DNA from: Azolla caroliniana
Lineage: Eukaryota; Polypodiophyta
Length of the DNA stretch: 64,000 nt
Assembly (NCBI GenBank): GCA_043228905.1
Contig: JBHGNT010000001.1
Span: 26,846,001-26,910,000 of the forward strand
Direction: 5' to 3'
Every line of letters begins with the position of its first letter. Positions within the stretch are counted from its first letter, which is position 1. Below, in pieces: positions 41,739 to 53,716 of this stretch. The notes beneath the pieces were generated by a model. The model was not told the DNA's origin. It searched no databases and saw only the letters and a list, made by a program, of their open reading frames with translations. The position numbers and the translations under genes are program-made.

Positions 41739-42650
41739 CTACAACTTGAACCTAGCTACCAAGAAGGTTACAACTTTCTTTATACAATGATATAAAATAC
41801 GAGGATGTTTACATTTGTTGATATTCAAAGAGTCCATGGAAGTCGATATTCCATCTTGAGCTACCATTGTAAACAGGGGCACCTTTTTCCATAAGTGAAG
41901 AAGCTTTTTCCTTTTCTTGTTCACAGTATCTAGGGAACCCTGCATATTGTCATACTGACCACGAATTACAGCCAGCAAATTCTCCCATAACTCAAACAAC
42001 ACATCTAAGAGATGAATGTCTACCCCATCATAAAGTTGGTTACATCGATATTTCCATAATACCCATAATGTTATTGTGGACACAGTTTTCCAAATTTGGA
42101 CAGATCGCACCTGCTTTCAAGGTTGCTGGAAGGGACTAACTAATATCAATTTTCTATTATGGATTCTCATTGCCTCATGAACATCGTTTGCCTCATACAA
42201 CATTAAACCGGAGTGTAATACTCCCCACATCGTTGATCCCCATGAGAATAAGCAACCTACATTTATTGTTAGCATACTTGTTGAGCAAAAGAACAAGACT
42301 ATAAGACATGCTTGGTAGTCTCTTGAGGTTCATGGCAAATGGCACATTGCTGCAAATTGGGTGTCACATTCCCTTTCAATGCATGACCAACTGGTAGAGC
42401 CATATGCACTAATAACCATCAAAAGAGAATAAATTTAGTTGGCCCCTTGAATGGCCATATCCATTTCCAATAGGTTCTCAAATGCAAAGTGGAAACACCC
42501 CAATTGGTCCAATGTTTCTGAGCTGTTGGTATCTTTACATTCTGAAAGAGCGGTAATGATCTTTTAAGTTTTACTGAGTACTGAAAAAAGGGACCTTTAC
42601 GATCTTTTCCCCCAAGGAGTGTGACCAAAGCCAACCCCCTGGATCCCATG
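41739..42650 (-). pseudogene. LINE remnant: zinc-binding end of a non-LTR reverse transcriptase
   Basis: Minus strand. WKWIWPFKGPTKFILF (42480-42425), then WLLVHMALPVGHALKGN and CAICHEPQETTKHVL...CSF fit the zf-RVT region that follows RT in plant L1-type LINEs, including the CxxC...H...C pattern. Further downstream, ITLWVLWKYRCNQLYDG (about 42065-42010) fits the usual tail of such proteins. Stops interrupt it, and I do not see the RT catalytic core. It is a truncated 3' relic. Confidence 0.6.
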
Positions 42651-45600
42651 TTAATCTTGCAACAGGATCTTTTCCATTCTTAACACCATTGCCTTCCTTT
42701 TGTTCAAGGGCCATTAATTGCCCATTGAGTAAGGTTACATTCTATTTATAGAGCTTTTGGAAAGCCATCAAGTGGGCTAGGGCATCAACCTTGAACAAAC
42801 CCAATGGAGAATCTCCCCCAACATTAGTCCTATTAAGACACCCATCCACCCTTGCACTGTTGTATGTGTGCCCCAAGTGCAAACTTGAAGGGTGATTCCC
42901 AATCAACATGTCTTGTATCCAATTGTTTATAGTTGATATGATCGATCTCCTCTAACAACCATCATTGATCAATTCATTAACATTATTTGTCCCTAAAAAC
43001 ATATTGTCTTAATTCAAGGTCACATGATTTTCCACATAAAGGGAGGTGCTCATGTTTTTCCTTTAGGATTCAAGATTGTAAACGAATACCCCAAGTCATA
43101 TATTCCAAACTCTAGGAAGTCATAAATAAGAGCATGTTTGATTATTGGATTTTCCATAAGCATTTCCTCATCTTGGTAATAGTCATGAATAATTTGTGGG
43201 GATGACAAAGTTGTAGTTGATGGTGTTCCAAGAAGTGCATTGTATTGTTCCTTTTGTAGGAGTTGGCAATAACTCCACTCAAACATGAACCAAGTCGTTA
43301 AACCGTTTTTTAAACAATTTGGCGGTTTATTAGTTCGATTTGATTCAATTCATGCTTGAGTTTCCTTAACCGGTTTGAGCTCAATTTGAGGTAGCTCAAG
43401 CAAAACCAACCATTTTGGGCTAAATTGGTTCCCAAACTAATTAAGGCTATTCGGTTTGGCTAAACTGGCCCCTAAACCAATTTAGGGTTTAGGATTAATG
43501 ATATCCCTTTCCTTTTAAGTCTTGCTTCTATCACTCAATCCTTTAACTTCTTGGATGAGAATGCTTCACGAATAACTAGTGCCAAGTCTCTTATTTGCAT
43601 GTTTAGTGTTATGATGAGCACACCATACTTCTTTGGAAGACCTTGGAAGCACATCATTGCAAATCTTCACTTATTTTTAAAATCCTTATTGCATCCATTT
43701 GACCAGAAAAACTAGACTTGATTTGTGTGATGGATGCTGCATTGTGGCCAACTGATTCTCCAAGTTTTTATTCCAACATGCTGTTACTTTCACAATATAA
43801 AGATGTCTGGTAACATTTATTATATTCATCATAAATATCATGCACTCTAAGGTTGGATTCACACTTGTCCACCAAAATTAAGGAGTGTAATCGTGGCAAC
43901 AATTAGATGGAATTGAGCCCATGCTATTGAGTAACATGAATACCTGTCTAAGACCACCACTACTTTTTAACCATCGTTGTCTAGTGTGAATCCATCCTAA
44001 GTCTTTGAAACTTAGAATTATTTATTTGTCTTTTAACCTTTTATTTTTTGCGGTGGTAGTATTCTACCTTTTTAGATTATAATAGAATTCAGGAAATGTA
44101 AGGAACCTTTGAAACTAAGAGATACTTGTCCCATTTGGTAACCATACTGTTGAGTTTTTTAGATTCCATCCACGTATAGGTTTACTTACAATGCCATCAT
44201 TAAACAATAGCCATCATCAGTTTTTATTGTTTCTTAACTATGTTTCCTTCTACTACATTATTGCACAATTTTTGCTTGGAATATTGGGATTATACATACA
44301 ACAATCAATATTCGGTATTGACTCTTCAAATTTTGGTAGTGTGATTGATCCTTGTTGAAGTTTTGTATTGTGAACCTTGTGATCTAGTTTTACTTTATTA
44401 AAGTAGGAATATATTAGTTGACCCAACCCCAATAGGTTGGTGAAGAAATACCATATTCATATATTTGATCTAGTTTAGTTTACAACAATGGTATACATTT
44501 CATGAGTTGTTTGTGTTATAGATAATCTAAAGTATTATCTCATTGACTTCATTTTCATCTTCCATCCTAGAAACCTTTTTTATGAATGTTCTGACAAAAA
44601 ATCCATAACTTTTCTCGAGAGGGATTATTTTGTTTTGACAATAAGGGGACATACAATAAATTTATAAAAGGAATATATGTTTTGGCTCAATAATAGATTG
44701 TGTACATTATAAGCCTTTAATCCAGTGAGTGACATAGGTCATTTTTGGTGTAGTTTAGAATGACTTTACTGAAGACTTAGTATTGCCGATAACAATTATT
44801 TCAATGTTATATTATAAGAACGTTGCGGAAGAGTGTGGAGATAAGCTAACATCTTTTTATGTGTCATGTGTATGTGTTTGTTCTTACGTAGAGTGTCCAC
44901 AACGAATCAATAATTCAAACAACTTATTGAAAATTATCTATTCCAGTTCTAGTGCGCATACCTTTATGACTCTGAGATCACAAATGGAAGTGGGGCTTAG
45001 TGCATCGTGTCTTATCGAAAGTTATTATTTTAAATAGGAGCCAAGGGCGGAAAAAAAGGCAATGTTCATACACATAACGAAAACTAACCTTCTCCTTTTC
45101 TTATTCATCCATGTGAATTTCAAATATTATATTATAACTTTAAATAGACGCGTTCACAACTAGGCATAGAGTATTTCAATTATATGAAAGTGATCTAGGG
45201 GAAATTCAATGCACAATCATTGCTTATGCACCCATCTCATCATAAATTCCTTGCCCCACAAATCTTAATTCTAGATAAAGTTTGAGAATGTTGCAACTAC
45301 AAAAATTATTGTGTTTAATGGTTCCATCAGACATTCAAGAACTTTTGAGTAACTTTTTGTAGGGTACGAGATTAAGTTGTTTCACATTATGTGTACAAAG
45401 ATCAGTGTGGCTTGGATGATACATATTGATGATCGAGAACTACCATAGAGTATGCATGCTATCACACATATTTCATATGACACCACAAGGTTAGCCTAGC
45501 CCTTGAGGTATGCAAGACACTAGCGTATACACTTGTAACTAAATCACAGAAACATGTTTGGGTGGACCTCATTAAACAAGTAAACATTCAAGAAATATTG

Positions 45601-46397
45601 TGACTTATGTATTTAGACAAAGGGGATGTTAAGATCAAGTTGAAACTAAAGCTTACCAAGGTTTAGAGGGTGGGAATATATTAGGATCAAGTTGAAAATA
45701 ACGCAAAGAAGATCAATTAAACCAGTCGGAAGGCTTCATCAGGCACAAGTTATAAGCTCAAAATCCTTTACAAGGTTCAACATCATTCCATCTTTGTCTC
45801 TAATTCTTGAAGACCTTATGACCATATCCTGAGTCCCATACTCAAAGGCCTTTGTCATCACATGGACTCTCTTGCCAAGTTGAGGCTCAACCAGAACTTC
45901 ATTGTATCTATCCTATATAGAATCTAAGCACATGTAGCATATATAACTTTAGGAAAACGCATATGAGTGCAACTTGAACAACCTAACAATGTTAGACTGA
46001 GGGAACCACAAAGAAGGCAATTGATCTTATATGTCCATAAATCTTAAGACCCTCCATGTTGCCATTAGCAACCTATGTTAAGATTGCCAACACACAAGTT
46101 GGTAGTGAACTGAATCAGGAGAAAAAAGAACTATCAGTTTACACATGGAACTCATGCATTGATTTTGTTTCAAGTGACAAGTTGCTACAGTTTTCACTAG
46201 TAGAGGTAGATGCACAAAACACGCCAATGTGTTTGGGGTGGGGACAACCTTTTAGAATCCGAGCATCCTAGTGATCGGAGCTAGCAAGCAATGGATGAAC
46301 AGATAGAACAGTGTGATGGATGGATGGCCGAGGGGTGCTTTCGGCATGATAAGAGTGAGTGTTGGGGGAGGTGAGAGGCATGAGAAGTCCCATGTAT
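42651..46397. other. Intergenic DNA without a recognised gene
   Basis: AT-rich DNA with many stops in all frames. Short open stretches at 43050-43286 (minus), 44783-45037 (plus) and 46056-46271 (plus) show no motif I recognise and no gene signals around them. 43300-43500 is locally repetitive, with CGGTTT and AAACCG motifs. Confidence 0.5.
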
Positions 46398-46740
46398 GAC
46401 ACTAAAACCTTGGTACTTGCTTTCCTTTCTATATCTATCTATCTATCTATGGGGTAGACACTAAAACCTTGCTATCCTTTCTGTATCTATCGGTAAGTCA
46501 GTGAGTATATCTATCTATCTTCTATATCTGGGGAAGACACTAAACTCTTGCTTTCCCTTGTATACATATCTATCTATCTATCCAAGCATCTAGTGAGTCA
46601 GTCTATCTATCTATCTTCTATGTTTGGGGAAGACACTAAACTCTTTGCTTTCTCTTCTATACATATCTATCAATCTATCCATCCATCTATCTATCTCTGG
46701 TGAAGACACTAAAACCTTGCTTTGCCTTTACTCAAAAGTG
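46398..46740 (+). repeat. Five-unit minisatellite upstream of the kinase gene
   Basis: The block GACACTAAA(A/C)C followed by TTGCTTTCC-like and (TATC)n sequence starts at 46398, 46457, 46536, 46632 and 46705, so unit lengths are 59, 79, 96 and 73 bp. Variable (TATC) runs account for the length differences. The array ends directly before the CT tract and 5' leader of the kinase. Confidence 0.85.
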
Positions 46741-46782
46741 TTCTCTCTCTCTCTCTCTCACTCACTCTCTCTCTCTCTCTCC
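46741..46782 (+). promoter_or_regulatory. CT tract in the kinase promoter or 5' leader
   Basis: Nearly pure CT dinucleotides, 220 bp before the start codon; further CT/TCC-rich sequence continues to about 46965. Such tracts are common in plant core promoters and leaders and are recognised by BBR/BPC proteins. I see no clear TATA box, so this may be a TATA-less, pyrimidine-patch promoter. Confidence 0.5.
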
Positions 46783-46999
46783 CCTGAAAGTACTACTATA
46801 CATCTGTTCATGCTACGCTAACCCAGACAAAAGAAACTGAAATATAGTACTTTGAGCGTGCTTCCTCCTTCCTCATCTCTCCCTCATCATCATCATCATC
46901 CTCTCCATCATTAGGGCTTTCTCTCCTCTCTTCTTCTTCCTTCCTTCATTTCCTCCTCCTTAGATTCCTTTGCTTCTGTTATTCCTTTCTCCATCCCCA

Positions 47000-49393
47000 A
47001 TGGGCAATTGCCTGTGCTGGGTCTCTAGAGTGAAATCTGATCAGAGCCCCCCACCACTACAGGAAAGTGAACTCAAAGATGAAAGGAAGAGGAAGAGGAA
47101 GAAGAGGAGGAAGAAAGGAGAAGGAGAAGGAGAGAGAGAAAGAGGACCAGAGACATTAATCAAAGACATCCTTGCCTCTACCTCCTCTGAGAGCTTCCAC
47201 ATATTGAAATGGAAATTAAAGAAGAAGAAATTAGGAGGAGGTATCACAACATTAGGCAAGAAAAGCTCAAACAATGAGATTAACAGTAATAATAGCAATA
47301 GTAATAATTGCTTGGTTCCGTTGCGCTCCTTCGCATATAGCGAGCTTCGGGTAGCCACGAGGAATTTCCGTCCCGACAGCCTCCTCGGAGAAGGAGGCTT
47401 CGGGTGTGTTTTCAAAGGATGGGTGGATGAAGAACAGGGTTTCATGGCCGCCCGGCCCGGCACTGTCATTGCAGTCAAGAAACTCAACTTGGAAGGCCTT
47501 CAAGGACACAAAGAATGGCTTGTAAGGAAACTAATGCTCCTTGGGTTTTTTTATTTTTTATCTCTCATAATCAAATGCCAGGCCCCCAGTTCTAGTTATA
47601 TTCCTTGGAGTGGCCCCCTTTGGGTTTCTCTTTCTCTTTCTCTCCCTGAAACATCCCCAAATACTCTCTTTGTATACATATCTGAATGCCCCTGAAATCT
47701 TTCTCATTATCTCTCCCAAAATAGGGTTTTTGCTCATGCTAGCTTTTAACTGATTGTTTTATTATTTGTTTGTGGTCCCTAATTTCTTCCTCTTTATTTC
47801 ATTTCAGGCTGAAGTGCACTTCCTCGGTCAACTTCACCATCCGAATCTCGTTCGGTTAATCGGTTATTGTGCCGAAAATGACCATCGGCTCCTCGTGTAC
47901 GAGTTCATGCCACGCGGAAGCCTCGAGAATCATCTCTTCCGAAGTACGCACTCAAATGATTTCATTTTGTATATACATACATGCATATAGGAAGAATGGT
48001 GTCATGTTGATTCGTCACAATTGTCAATGAATCTGCAGTGGAGTAAATTTGTACAATTGAATAAAAAACTTGAACCGTTTTGTCATGCCCTACTATGCAT
48101 TTTATGTCAAAATTCTCATATATATATTCCATTTGGTTGTATAGGAGGTAGTCATGGCCAAGCTCTATCTTGGGCAATAAGGATCAAAGTTGCAGTGGGG
48201 GCAGCACGAGGTCTTGCATTTTTGCACGAGGCAGAGAAGCCCGTTATCTTCCGAGATTTCAAGACATCCAACATACTTTTGAACTCGGTTAGTTCAAATA
48301 ACTCCTATGTACCCCTGTACACAACATAATAACAGATTGTTTTATCTCTAGCAATGATTTTTTAGGTGTGGTAATAGATATAAGGACTATATATAGCTAC
48401 TTACTTCATATATGTATTCTTCACACAAATTTATATTCTTTTCACCCTTAACTGTGATTGTCTGTTTGCTTTCCTATTTGTAAGATTTTTAATGTGGCCT
48501 TTTTAGCAATTCAATGCCAAGCTATCGGACTTTGGGCTCGCAAAAGATGGACCGACGGGAGATAACACACATGTTTCAACACGGGTGATGGGCACATATG
48601 GTTATGCCGCACCGGAATATGTAGCAACAGGCATGTATCAACAATCTTTACACTCCCTTATCAATATAATATATGTGTGTATGTATCTCCTGTGACATTA
48701 TGGCCACATATTTGCATTGTTCATTGAATTTTTGTAATCTAACCTGTTGCAAACATTCTTTGTGGGCTTTGTCCTCATGATGAAGTTTGATACCAATAAT
48801 ATCATGCATTCTTAGAAATACTCGTGTGTATATACCGATATATATGCATGAACGTATAAATATGCATATGCATATATGGTTCTCAGTAAAGCAAGCTCAA
48901 AACCATTCTTTAAGTCACAACTTGTTTGAGTTGTATGTATAATAAACATGGTGGTGTATACACAGGGCATCTTACAGCGAAAAGTGATGTGTATAGCTTT
49001 GGGGTAGTTTTGCTCGAGGTACTCACGGGGCGTCGTGCTGTTGACAAAAACAAACCGATTGGTGAGCAAAACTTAGTCGAATGGGCGAAACCCTACTTGA
49101 CTGATAAAAGAAGAGTCTTTCGCATCATTGACCCGAGAATGGAGGGCCAATATTCTATGAAAGGTGCCTATCGTGCAGCCACCCTTGCTCTCAGTTGCCT
49201 AAACCAAGATGCAAAGCTAAGGCCTGCTATGAAAGAAGTGGTCGAACTCCTCGAACCTTTGCTTAGTCTTCGAGAATTAGCAAAGTACTCCCAGAGTCCC
49301 TCTTCCACTAGAGATCATTCAATTCACCCACGATATGATAATGGTAAGATTGCCATTGAACCTCAAGATGTTAATGATGAAGTCCACTGTTAG
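47000..49393 (+). CDS. Receptor-like cytoplasmic kinase, RLCK-VII / PBS1-like (five exons)
   Basis: Exons by splice sites and homology: 47000-47521, 47808-47943, 48145-48287, 48507-48630 and 48966-49393 (stop TAG), giving 450 residues. The ATG at 47000 is chosen over the in-frame ATG at 46970 because it gives MGNCLCW, a myristoylation (Gly2) and palmitoylation (Cys4, Cys6) signal typical of PBL kinases, which act at the plasma membrane. Residues 27-50 are a Lys/Arg/Glu-rich linker. Kinase motifs: Gly-rich loop GEGGFG (130-135), Lys160 in IAVK, FRDFK (catalytic Asp257), DFG (Asp275) and [10 protein letters not shown]. The family relays signals from receptor kinases in immunity and development; the sequence is mixed between the APK1/PBL and PBL34 types, so I give no symbol. 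Introns are short (201-335 bp). The fourth begins GC rather than GT. All exons are undamaged, unlike everything around them. Confidence 0.93.
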
Positions 49394-50215
49394 CATTGTC
49401 AAATTTATTTGAGGAAATCACATCAAAACGATGGCCTCAAATACGAAAGAAGAGATTTAGTTTCATTGGAACCTAGCCGGCTACCAAACTAAGCTCAACA
49501 AAATGGTTATGCAAATTCTAATGCCACCCCTTTGCCCACGACAAACCAATGACCAAGTAAAAACAACGTTATTACATCTCGTAACCACGTTGATGAAAAG
49601 CTCGTAAGAGGCATAAACATTCTTCACGTTGGGTGTACAGTCCCGTTGCATGTTGAAAAAACAGGGGATGTTGTCTGAAGTGTATATGGTAATTTATAGA
49701 ACATTATATAGGTTGACCATGTTTGCATATGAAAACTTGAATGTTGTAATTACAAACTTCCACCATTGTACTATCATTCAACATGTATTTGTTTCAATGT
49801 CAAAATATATTTGCCACATAAACAACAGTTAGAAAAATGGAGGACATCATCTACAAACATGATACAAGTCTTAATTCGTCTTTAATGTGCTACTAAACTA
49901 ATGTAGACAATCAAAATGTTTGGTCAATTGACATGGTACATCATTGCATGTTTTGCGAATTGAATTTCTAACTCTTAGAGGTTTTATATTCTCCAACTAA
50001 AGTGGATGTATCTTGTAAGTCATTGCAAGTTAAATGATTAATCAAAAATCAATCATCTAAATTTTGAGATAACACATCACTAGATGTATAGCCATGGCCA
50101 AGGATTTCAGCTTTGGAGTATTTCAATTTCTCTTACATAAGTCTATTGAAGATTTTACTTATTCAATAAATATTGGTCATATACGTCATGTCATGTCTCG
50201 TCTTGAAGAGTTGTC
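49394..50215 (+). other. 3' flank of the kinase gene
   Basis: Presumed 3' untranslated region, then intergenic AT-rich DNA. AATAAA-type signals occur (for example ATTCAATAAATATT at 50161-50174), but none is close enough to the stop codon to assign confidently. No other gene seen. Confidence 0.4.
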
Positions 50216-50385
50216 TGTTATGTATTGGGCCTCTCTTGACAAGAAAGATCGATTGGAATGAGGACCGAATGGTCGGATCGACTAGTCGGTCGATTTGAGG
50301 ATCGGTCGGTCAGATCGACCAGAGGTCGAAAATTGGGTCGATCGCTTAGATCGACCAAAAGGTTGATCTATGGGTCAGTCAGCTA

Positions 50386-50421
<36 letters not shown>
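50216..50421 (+). repeat. 5' LTR of Copia-3, first piece
   Basis: Contains a dense array of GATCGA/GGTCGA/TCGACC motifs (50246-50375) and then a (TA)n run (50395-50421). Copia-W is inserted in the TA run with duplication TATAT. Copia-2 LTRs carry similar GTCGA motifs at the same relative place. Confidence 0.8.
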
Positions 50422-50425
<4 letters not shown>

Positions 50426-50855
50426 AAGAATTAGGTAATTAAGCAAGGGTTAATTAGTACCTAATTATGTGATTAAGTTAAGCGGAAGATTAAGTGATAT
50501 GTGTGTGTATGTGTGTGAGAGGAAGAGAGAGAGAGGAAGTTAACCTTATGAACAATGAGACAAGATGGGGGATGATTAACTATATTAAAAGCATCATCAA
50601 ATACAAAAATCCCCACAATGAGGTATATATAGATCTCATGTGCAAGGGTGCACATGTGTGAGGAGACTATAGGTAGAAGAGTGTAAGTCCTATATTAAAT
50701 GTACTTGGGAGTGGAGGATCTAGAATATCCCACTTAAGTACAAGGTCCTATTTAAGGCGTTATAGTCAACACTTCTAACTAGATTCTATCTAGGTAACTA
50801 CGAAGTTACATGGTTGACTAACTAACTAAACTAAGTTGAGCTTGATCTCTCAACA
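50422..50855 (-). repeat. 3' LTR of Copia-W
   Basis: 434 bp. On the minus strand it starts TGTTGAGAGATC and ends ATTCTTAACA, with TATA-like CTATATATACC near 50630 and a CT tract at about 50537-50517. Confidence 0.9.
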
Positions 50856-51772
50856 CGCCCCCTCAACCCCAAGTGTGAGGCGTTCGACATCTGGTTCTGC
50901 TTTCGGTGTTGTCTGGCTTTCGATGTCGGGTTTTGTGTGACTTTTGCATCGACAACGTCGTGGCAGTTTCGGTTCCTCCCCCTCAAGCCTGTGACGAAGG
51001 CTTGGGTTGACTACTTCCACCCATTGTGGGTCACGAGCCACTTCTAAAGAGCTCTCGGGCTCTTGTTCGGTCGCTACCTTCATCATGAAGACATAATGAT
51101 GGGCCACGTTCTCGTTGTAGCCGATCTGAGCGACGAGATTCTTCTCTCTAGATGATCGTCGAAGTTTTTCACTCACTGATGTGAGCGCCTTCTTTACTCT
51201 GGGTGTCCGCATGATGGGTACACCAAGCTCACTATCTAGTTAGCGAGCCGACATATCCGAATCACTGTCGTTGGGGTGGTAAACTTTGTATTCGGACATC
51301 TTACCTTTGTCTTTGTCCAAGTTCGGACTTGGCCGCGACATGCTTTGGCCGCGTGAAGGGTCATGTGGGCCACTTATCTCGGTAGAGCTTGGATTGTCCT
51401 TCGGTAAAGGACTTGGCCGAATATCGTCCTATGAGTTGACATTCAACTCTTCCTCGGTCAAGACGGGTGGAGCCGAATCGGGCTTATACTAGGATGTTGA
51501 TTCGTCGAAGACTACGTCTCGATTTATCTGGACCACTCGGGCTTCTGTCGGTTTTCGTTCGGGATGCGTACATTCGCAATGCTTCCAAACACCTTGAGGT
51601 GCGACAAGATTGGCTTCCTTCCCACAAGGAGCTCGTATGGAGTTAGCTCATGCACTCCATTAGTGGTGCATCGATTCATTAGATAGATGGCCGTGGATGC
51701 CGCTTCGGCCCAATAGAAGTTTGGCATGTGCTTCTCATGCATCATGGCATTGTCGTGAAGGATTTGCTTCAC
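50856..51772 (-). pseudogene. Copia-W integrase C-terminal half and 3' coding remnant
   Basis: Minus strand. 51766-51524 reads ILHDNAMMHEKHMPNFYWAEAAST and ELLVGRKPILSHLKVFG, the end of the Copia integrase domain. From 51212 down there is an open stretch (MRTPRVKKALTSVSEKLRR) rich in Arg, Glu and Ser up to the LTR, which I do not recognise. It is not RT or RNase H. Confidence 0.65.
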
Positions 51773-52668
51773 GATATAAAAATAAATTTAAATATTGAAT
51801 TCAATAATATTTCAAACACTTGAACCCACAACCTTATAAACCAAGCACAATGTATATACCACTAGGGTAGGCTATTTGTTTTTAGAAATGTTGTCAAGAA
51901 TGTGCTTCACTATATAAGAATAAACTTAAATATTGTATTAAGTAAAATTGAGGGACTTGAACCCTCAACCTTGTATATCAAGCACAAACCATACACCACT
52001 AAGCTAGGTTATTTGTTTTAGGGTTATATCCATCATTATACTTATCCCAATACATGGGAGCTCAAATGAGCATGATGGCTATCATGCATCACATGCAATG
52101 CATGTGCGCCAAATGGCGATCATGCATCTGATGTAACTCATGCATGACATTACCATATGCATGGAAATACTTATAAAAAGAGGGGAAAGGAAAACAAAAG
52201 GGAATCAATGAATCAAGAGAAAGTGAGAAAATAATACAATCAAGTAAAGAAGACTAGCTCATTGGGTGGAGAACCTCTCGTTTCGAAGTTGAGGTCGTGG
52301 GTTCAAATCAAGGGTCGATAGAGAATGTGTTCAGTTTGCGATCAAGGATTGTAAAGTTGGTAAAATATTGTCTTTTTAATATACATCATGTTTATATCAA
52401 ATACTCTTGCTTATTGATTCATACTTTGTCTCAATCTTCCTTATTAAATCATATTTTGTCTCTATCTTGCTTCTTGAATCATATATTGTCTCTATCTTCT
52501 ATCTATTCTCATCTCTCTCTCACACGCACATTACTCGTAACTCTTCTTCTTGCTACTCTTAACCTTTCTAACATCACCATACAAGCCTTATTAAAATTTA
52601 AGTTCCTTCAACTCCCCTTAACCTTCATCCCTGCGACTTCGCCGCACGAACCACAACTACCCCGACAG
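51773..52668 (-). mobile_element. 0.9-kb insertion with tRNA-like units inside Copia-W integrase
   Basis: It splits the integrase between EVA (52685) and ILHDN (51766). It contains, on the minus strand, a TATA-like CTCTTTTTATAAG, repeated CATGCAT motifs, then two related units of about 125 bp (51896-52020 and 51770-51895), each with a B box (GGGTTCAAGTCC, GGGTTCAAGTG) and an A box (TAGCTTAGTGG in the better copy). A further plus-strand unit at 52256-52312 has TAGCTCATTGG and GGTTCAAATC. The TATA-CATGCAT-tRNA-like order is the same as inside T5, so this may be a related solo LTR. The target duplication is not resolved. Confidence 0.55.
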
Positions 52669-53123
52669 CGTGTGCTACCTCGAGTATTTGTAGATTTTTC
52701 CTTTTAGTGGCTCCATTTTGTTCGGGTGTGTGTCGGCATGAGAATTCTCTTCGAATGCCTTCACCTTGGAGGTAGGAGATGAATTTGTTAGAGAAGTACT
52801 CCTTGCCTCCATCTAATTATAGGCATCGAATGTGCCGACTTGTTTCTTTTTCGACTTGGCCCTTGAGCTTTTGGAAGTGGGAGAGCACTTCGCTCTTCTT
52901 CTTCCTCGGGAAGATCCATGTGTAGCGGGAGTAGTCATCGATGAAGGTGACGTAGTATCGGCATCCGCCGATCGTCGGTGTTTGAGCCAGTCCCCATACA
53001 TCTGAGTGTATGACGTCGAGAAGGCCTTTACTTGCGTAGCTCTCCTTCAGAAATGGGAGTCGATGTTGTTTGTCGAGTTGACACGCTTCGCATATTTGGT
53101 CGACTCATTTCAACTCGAAGGTC
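52669..53123 (-). pseudogene. Copia-W integrase N-terminal half
   Basis: Minus strand. PTFELK, stop, VDQICEACQLDKQHRLPF (the pre-integrase zinc region), VIHSDVWG, YYVTFIDDYSRYTWIF, then LDGGKEYFSNKF and TPEQNGATKRKN. The catalytic D-D-E residues are present as D (HSDVWG), D (LDGGKEY) and E/T-drifted (PEQNGATKRKN; the usual Glu is Thr). Two stops (TGA for TGG near 53105; TAA before LDGG) break it. Confidence 0.75.
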
Positions 53124-53578
53124 GGAAGCAGTCAACCCAAGCCTTCGTCACAAGCTTGAGGGGGAGGAACTGAAGCTAACATCGAAAGCCGGACAACGTC
53201 GAAAGCAGAACCAGATGTCGAACGCCTCACACTTGGGGTTGAGGGGGCGTGTTGAGAGATCAAGCTCAACTTAGTTTAGTTAGTTAGTCAACCATGTAAC
53301 TTCGTAGTTACCTAGATAGAATCTAGTTATAAGTGTTGACTATAACGCCTTAAATAGGACCTTGTACTTAAGTGAGATATTCTAGATCCTCCACTCCCAA
53401 GTACATTTAATATAGGACTTACACTCTTCTACCTATATTCTCCTCACACATGTGCACCCTTGCACATGAGATCTATATCTACCTCATTGTGCGTATTTTT
53501 GTATTTGATGATGCTTTTAATATAGTTAATTATCCCCCATCTCGTCTTGTTGTTCATAAGATTAACTTCCTCTCTTGT
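53124..53578 (+). repeat. Inverted copy of Copia-W 3' end inside Copia-W
   Basis: On the plus strand this reads AAGCAGTCAACCCAAGCC, the last 120 coding bases, the polypurine tract (53237-53251) and about 327 bases of LTR starting TGTTGAGAGATC at 53252, cut before its end. It is the reverse complement of about 50530-51000 with several percent divergence, more than the two outer LTRs show from each other. Confidence 0.85.
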
Positions 53579-53716
53579 TTTTCCTTCCTTCAATCATGTG
53601 TTACGTAGCGGCACTATGGTAGTGGATAGCAAGATTTTGTCATCGGCGTCTCGAACACACAATCACGGAGTCAGGTGGGCTTAGTGGATTTTTCTAAACC
53701 ACATGCTCTGATACCA

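Noticed and set aside
41739-42110. Independent small gene on the minus strand
   Set aside because: It continues the LINE zinc-binding tail upstream of it and matches the usual Trp/Arg-rich end of such proteins.
43478-43492. TTTAGGGTTTAGG, telomere-like
   Set aside because: Only about two units; this is expected by chance and common in plant promoters and introns.
44783-45037. 84-codon plus-strand frame
   Set aside because: No motif, AT-rich, and no promoter or splice context; length is within chance expectation.
46970-46999. Upstream in-frame ATG for the kinase
   Set aside because: It would add ten hydrophobic residues and hide the MGNCLCW lipid-anchor signal typical of the family.
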